Shown in pieces: positions 59,901 through 64,000 of a DNA stretch of 64,000 nt (position 1 is the stretch's first letter; each line of letters starts with the position of its first letter). A model generated the notes under the pieces. That model was not told the origin of the DNA. It saw nothing but the letters and a program-made list of their open reading frames with translations, and ran no database searches. The stretch is from the NCBI RefSeq assembly GCF_022605165.1, contig NC_063068.1:3658001-3722000 (forward strand), given 5' to 3'. Made by a program: the position numbers and the translations under genes. This DNA comes from Purpureocillium takamizusanense. Its lineage: Eukaryota; Ascomycota; Sordariomycetes; Hypocreales; Ophiocordycipitaceae.

Positions 59901-61202
59901 AACCTCAACCCTCGTTGGGACGAGTCATTCGACATCACCGTCCAGGGCCCCGTCAATGTCATAGCTACAATCTGGGACTATGACACGTTTGGCGACCACG
60001 ACTATGTTGGCCGCACGTCTCTTAAGCTGGACCCGGTTCACTTCGGCGACTATCTGCCACGCGAATTCTGGCTAGATCTTGACTCCCAAGGACGTCTGCT
60101 GATCAGAGTATCCATGGAGGGTGAGCGGGATGATATCCAGTTTCACTTCGGCAAGGCCTTCCGCCACTTGAAAAGGACAGAGAGAGACATGGTTCGCAAA
60201 ATAACGGACAAGGTTTGCTGCAATCCCTGGAACACATTGCATACAGGTTGCTGACGAAGACAAAAGCTCACCGCACAGATCAATTCGACGCTGTCCCATG
60301 AAACCCTTCGAGGCCTGCTTGGTACAAGTGGCATTGGCGCATCGGTCGCCGGCCTCTGGAAGAAGCGCACCTCAACCATGCCAGCAGCAACGCCTAGCCA
60401 AATCGAGGGCGCACTGACTTCTTTGTTCACGTACTTTGACGAGAACTTTGCCATCATGAAACAAACATTGACGGACGCCACCATGATCGCGGTAATGACT
60501 CGGCTGTGGAAGGAGGTGCTGATGACCATCGAAAACCTCTTGGTCCCACCACTTTCCGAGAAGCCATCAATGAAGAAACCTTTGACGCGCAAGGAGCTTG
60601 ACGTTGTGTATCATTGGCTGGAAATGCTGTTTGTCTTCTTCAACGCCAGAGATGAGGAGTCAGGGGAGCAGCTTGGAGTGCCTGCCGAGGTGTTGAAGTC
60701 GCCTAAGTGGCACGAGCTCGCGTCTCTGAACTTCTTTTACTTTGAAGACACCAACAGTCTGATTCGAGAATCGGAACGGATGGCATCTACAGCGGCTCAA
60801 CACGCTCAGTTGGCGCTTCAGCAGCAGGGCTCGTTGCAGAACCGCCTGTCAGCACCGGCGAGTTTTGGAGCCAGTTTCGGTGGAGCAGGAGCCTTTGCAA
60901 GCATGGGCACCATCCGACGTGGTAAGAGCATCATGATGAGCCGCAACCTAGGAACCATGCGTAAGGCCAAAGAAGCGAAGCGCCGCGAAGCACAGGCGGA
61001 CCCGAGCGACGACATGATATTGCGAATACTTCGTATGCGGCCCGAGGCCGCTTTGTATTTGAAGGAGCGGCACAGGCAGAAGGAACGACAGGCAGCAACA
61101 GCAGCGGCAGCGCTGATCGTGAAGAATAGCGTGGCCCAAGGATGGAACACGGGTGGGGGCGGCGTAGGTCAGTTTGGAAGAAACAACTTGCCCCGAAGGT
61201 AG
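56973..61202 (+). CDS. Munc13-like (UNC-13/Ync13) MUN-C2 protein
   Basis: Three exons, 56973..59576, 59631..60212 and 60279..61202, give 1369 residues. Long helical MUN-type regions flank a C2 domain. MHD1 lies in exon 1 (about 590-770, with MEKEIPPHKDEWEFGHVVKL). The C2 domain is at about 911-1025, with TIKVVEAEDLKACDPSGYSD and IWDYDTFGDHDYVGRTSLKL, which keep the Asp residues for calcium. MHD2 is at about 1085-1210. The C-terminus ends in a Gly-rich tail. Fission yeast Ync13 of this class couples exocytosis and endocytosis at the division site; animal Munc13 primes vesicles by opening syntaxin. The start MSTASRHSLQPSRR is the first in-frame Met with protein-like sequence. The acceptor of intron 1 is AAG, which the frame and the segment FYPESFVKLNNIEYAM require. 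Confidence 0.93.
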
Positions 61203-64000
61203 GACATCGATGAGTGGAGTTGCGAAGGCTCGGACTGCTGGGACTTCGGAGGCTTTCCAAGGTATGCACCCGTTTAATTTCCCCGATCGTTCGGAGTAGC
61301 ATCATATACCCTTCATAAGCGTTTGCCAAGAGGCAGCAGGCTCGGTTCACGCATGACAAGGAACAGCCCAAACGTTTAGCATAGCCCAAGATTTCCGATT
61401 CCTGTTCTGCATAGCTTGTTTGATAGCGTATTAGTTAGCCAGCGCTCGACAGGGAATGAATTTTCTGTATGAACGTGTCTCTTCGCAAGATAACCAAAGC
61501 ATTGCAGCACAACTCTCTGCGTTTTCTTAGTACCCGGGCAGTCTATAAATTGGAATGCTTGGGCTGGGGGGTCCATCAACAGTCCAAGGCAGACATGCAT
61601 AGCTTCGAGGTGCGGTGCCGTTGGGTTGCATGAGCAACCAAATGGTGGTCATATGCTTCAGGTGTATGCTGTCGTGGAACAAGAACGATTGGGATCTGGT
61701 CGTAAATTGACGATGCCCTTACAGCTGCCAGATGGTGTATGCCGTCTGCTAGCACGCGTGGCCACGTCTTCTTGGCTGTTGGCAGCCTCGGCGCGCAAGC
61801 CCCAGTGATACACCCGCCGTGATGCCTCAGAACGACCTTGCCACTGGCGCGGGCGCGTGGTGCAATTCTCGAGTAATATGTTTATTAATATGGCTGCCCG
61901 AACGCAACGCGACATGTTGCAACTTTGCCTTGACTGCAACATCTTTTTTTTTGGTCGTCCTAAAGACTGGTGCGAAGTACGTTGCATATATGACCAGGGC
62001 AAGCCGCGGTATGTAGACAGCGTCGCAGTCGCTGGAGACGTCACTCCCCACAATGCACCATCAGGCTGAACCTTGTCTCCAACTTCAATCATGTCATCAT
62101 CGGATGCATGGAAAGGGACAATGACATATTTCGGCCGTCCATCCAAATGACGAATTTGGTAGTCTTTGATTGCGCAGGACTGGGATCGTCGAAGACGGCA
62201 ACGCGGGAGAGAGGTATGAAACGTGCTGGCAGCGGCGATCCTCCGGCAGACCAGGCGATCGGGAATTGTCAATGCTTCCTCCTACCATATACGTGCAGAT
62301 CCAGTACAGAATGGGCAAGCATCCTTGGAGTAAGAGACAAGACTGCAAAAAGTTAAATCAGGGCGCACGGCCCATTACCTCGTGGAAATCGTGTGACGGC
62401 ATTTGAAAAAGGGAGGATCAGCCAATGTGCCAGGATCCTGGGCTGGGGATCCAGTCATTGTACCTAGCAAGATGTGCGGAACCTACTTTGCGCTCCGATC
62501 CGAGCGAGTGGACGACTGGAGACGCGAGAGGGACGCCTGCCCCCATTGCGCCCCCAATGCAGTGGCTATGGCTACGTCTCCTGACATTACCTATTGGGAA
62601 GCCCCTGGTCAGGGCCGTAGTACTTGGGCATGGCATCTACTGATGTGGCATGAGCATGAGTCTGCGTAGTGGCAGCGGGGCAGCGGGGGCCTCCTGTGCC
62701 TGCAGGTGGCAGGCATGCCCCGGTTCGGAAGCGTTCCGAACACGCCGCAGGACAAGAAGCCGTCGGTTGTCGCCAGGCAGTGTACGGAGAAGGTAGAGAG
62801 AGATATTGGACGGTGCCTGCAAGCCATCGATGTGGCTGAGGAGCGTTTCCTTCGCAGGGGCATCAGTTCTTGAGGTCCGGCACCTTGGCATGCAAAGTTG
62901 CTTGCTTCCAGGGGAGTTCGGCCAGTCTGCGTCGCGACAAGAATCAACGTCCAGGGCTCACCGTCCCAGGTCGTCGCCGAGCGTGAAGAGAGGGGCGCGA
63001 GGCGAGGCGGGGCCGCCGAAAAGAAGAAAAAAAGGGGTTCACGGTTCGCCCGCGCCAAACACGGCAATAGGGGGGCGCGGCGCATGAAAGGCGGGCACGC
63101 GAAAAGATTCGCACAAAGTCTGACAACGATCCGGAGCGCGCGGCGATTGGCCTGTCGGCGCACGATGGCTGTGGGCGTGGAGCCAGCGACCTACCCATGA
63201 CGTCGGCGGCTGCGGCGCCTGCTCCTCCCATCTCGTACACTTCCCCCACAAACTCGTACTAGAACGCTCCACTTGCACTGCCAAAATGCGCAAAGGGGTC
63301 CCAGATTCCATGGCTCCAGGGACCCGCGTTCAGGTGCGGCACTGGCCACTCGGGGCTCTACCTGGCCTGGGTATGGGTGACTGGATGCCTGGGAGCGGGA
63401 ATACCACTGTCGGAGGGGCAGAGGCCTGTACTGGCGACGACGTTATCTCGAGCCATGCCGTGTTCTTTCCTGAAACAAGCAAAGGAAGGGGGGGGGGGGG
63501 GGGGGCGGCGCGCGCGGAGATGCAGATCTGGAGATGGGAAATGTCAATCGCCGGGTTCTCGCGCAGGGGCGATGCTGTGCACCAGAGACGTGGAAGCACG
63601 CGGTGATGGAGAAGCAGCGCAGATCGTGAGTTTGCAGACTGGGAGAGGTAATGAGGCGGTCATAATGAGGCGCCTCCTGTCTGTCTGCTGGTTCCCGTCA
63701 GGCGTGCCCTCTTGGAGATTGGACGACCCTTGGAGGCAATTTGCAGCCCATGGTGCCATGATGTTGGCGCAAACTCCTGTGCTGTGCTCATATGCATGCA
63801 TTCCTGCGCCTTTGACTCGACTGCCGATTCGCTGCTTGAACCTGTGGACGAGCCAGGTCGTCGTCTCGAGTGGCACAAACAATCAGCGACCCAACGGCTG
63901 TTTGCCGCTGCGGGCCAGTCAGTGATGGAGTGGTAGGGGTCTTTCTTTCTTTGTTGGCCTGCGCCGCACAGTGTTTTTGCTTCGCTCGACAGTGGGGAAG
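61203..64000. other. 2.8-kb region without a recognised gene
   Basis: The left part is the 3' UTR of the Munc13-like gene. A 204-codon minus-strand frame (61658-62272) has one protein-like patch discussed under findings. The right part holds a G18 run and no clear gene; a gene may start beyond the window. Confidence 0.4.
63488..63505. repeat. Homopolymer G18
   Basis: About eighteen consecutive G in intergenic DNA. Exact length may be affected by sequencing. Confidence 0.8.

Overview
The window is nuclear DNA of a filamentous ascomycete, most likely a sordariomycete of the order Hypocreales. The reasons are gene-dense GC-rich coding sequence, many short introns (about 50-105 bases) with GTRNGT donors, CTAAC/CTGAC branch points and CAG/TAG acceptors, and protein sequences close to that group. 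The secreted subtilisin resembles the cuticle- and nematode-degrading proteinase K-like enzymes of insect- and nematode-pathogenic Hypocreales, but that alone does not fix the species.

Layout. 0-7 kb: end of a small membrane-anchored armadillo-like gene (-), NOP14 (+), a GPATCH11-like G-patch gene (+) and the ER J-protein ERJ5 (-). 7-9.6 kb: a gene-poor stretch holding an initiator tRNA-Met gene (-) interrupted by a 53-base insertion that looks like a spliceosomal intron. 9.6-14.7 kb: an SR-rich repeat protein with one membrane helix (+) and a 975-residue low-complexity protein (-). 19.5-27.4 kb: CGR1 (+), a coiled-coil membrane protein (+) and a PX-domain lipid-binding protein of the YPR097W/Lec1 family (+). 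28-32.4 kb: SDH1 (+) and a GRF zinc-finger protein (-). 37-44 kb: secreted subtilisin (+), secreted BBE-type FAD oxidoreductase (-), small Dabb protein (+) and UMP kinase (+). 44-54 kb: eIF3m, a Rad53/Cds1/Chk2 checkpoint kinase and a BAR-PH-ArfGAP protein, all on the minus strand. 57-61 kb: a Munc13-like protein (+).

The genes are mostly unlinked housekeeping functions: ribosome biogenesis (NOP14, CGR1), translation (eIF3m, initiator tRNA), mitochondrial respiration (SDH1), pyrimidine nucleotide supply (UMP kinase), genome stability (checkpoint kinase, perhaps the GRF protein) and membrane traffic (ArfGAP, Munc13-like, PX protein, ERJ5). The protease/oxidoreductase pair is the only obviously secreted, niche-related part. 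Several intergenic stretches of 2-5 kb carry only simple repeats and a recurring GTACTTCGTAC palindrome-like motif.

The most unusual observation is the tRNA gene. Removing the insertion, which starts GTACGT, contains GCTAAC and ends CAG, restores a perfect 72-nt eukaryotic initiator tRNA. The insertion lies at position 26/27, not at the canonical tRNA intron site 37/38. All exon structures were built by hand from splice signals and reading frame, and no database search was possible.
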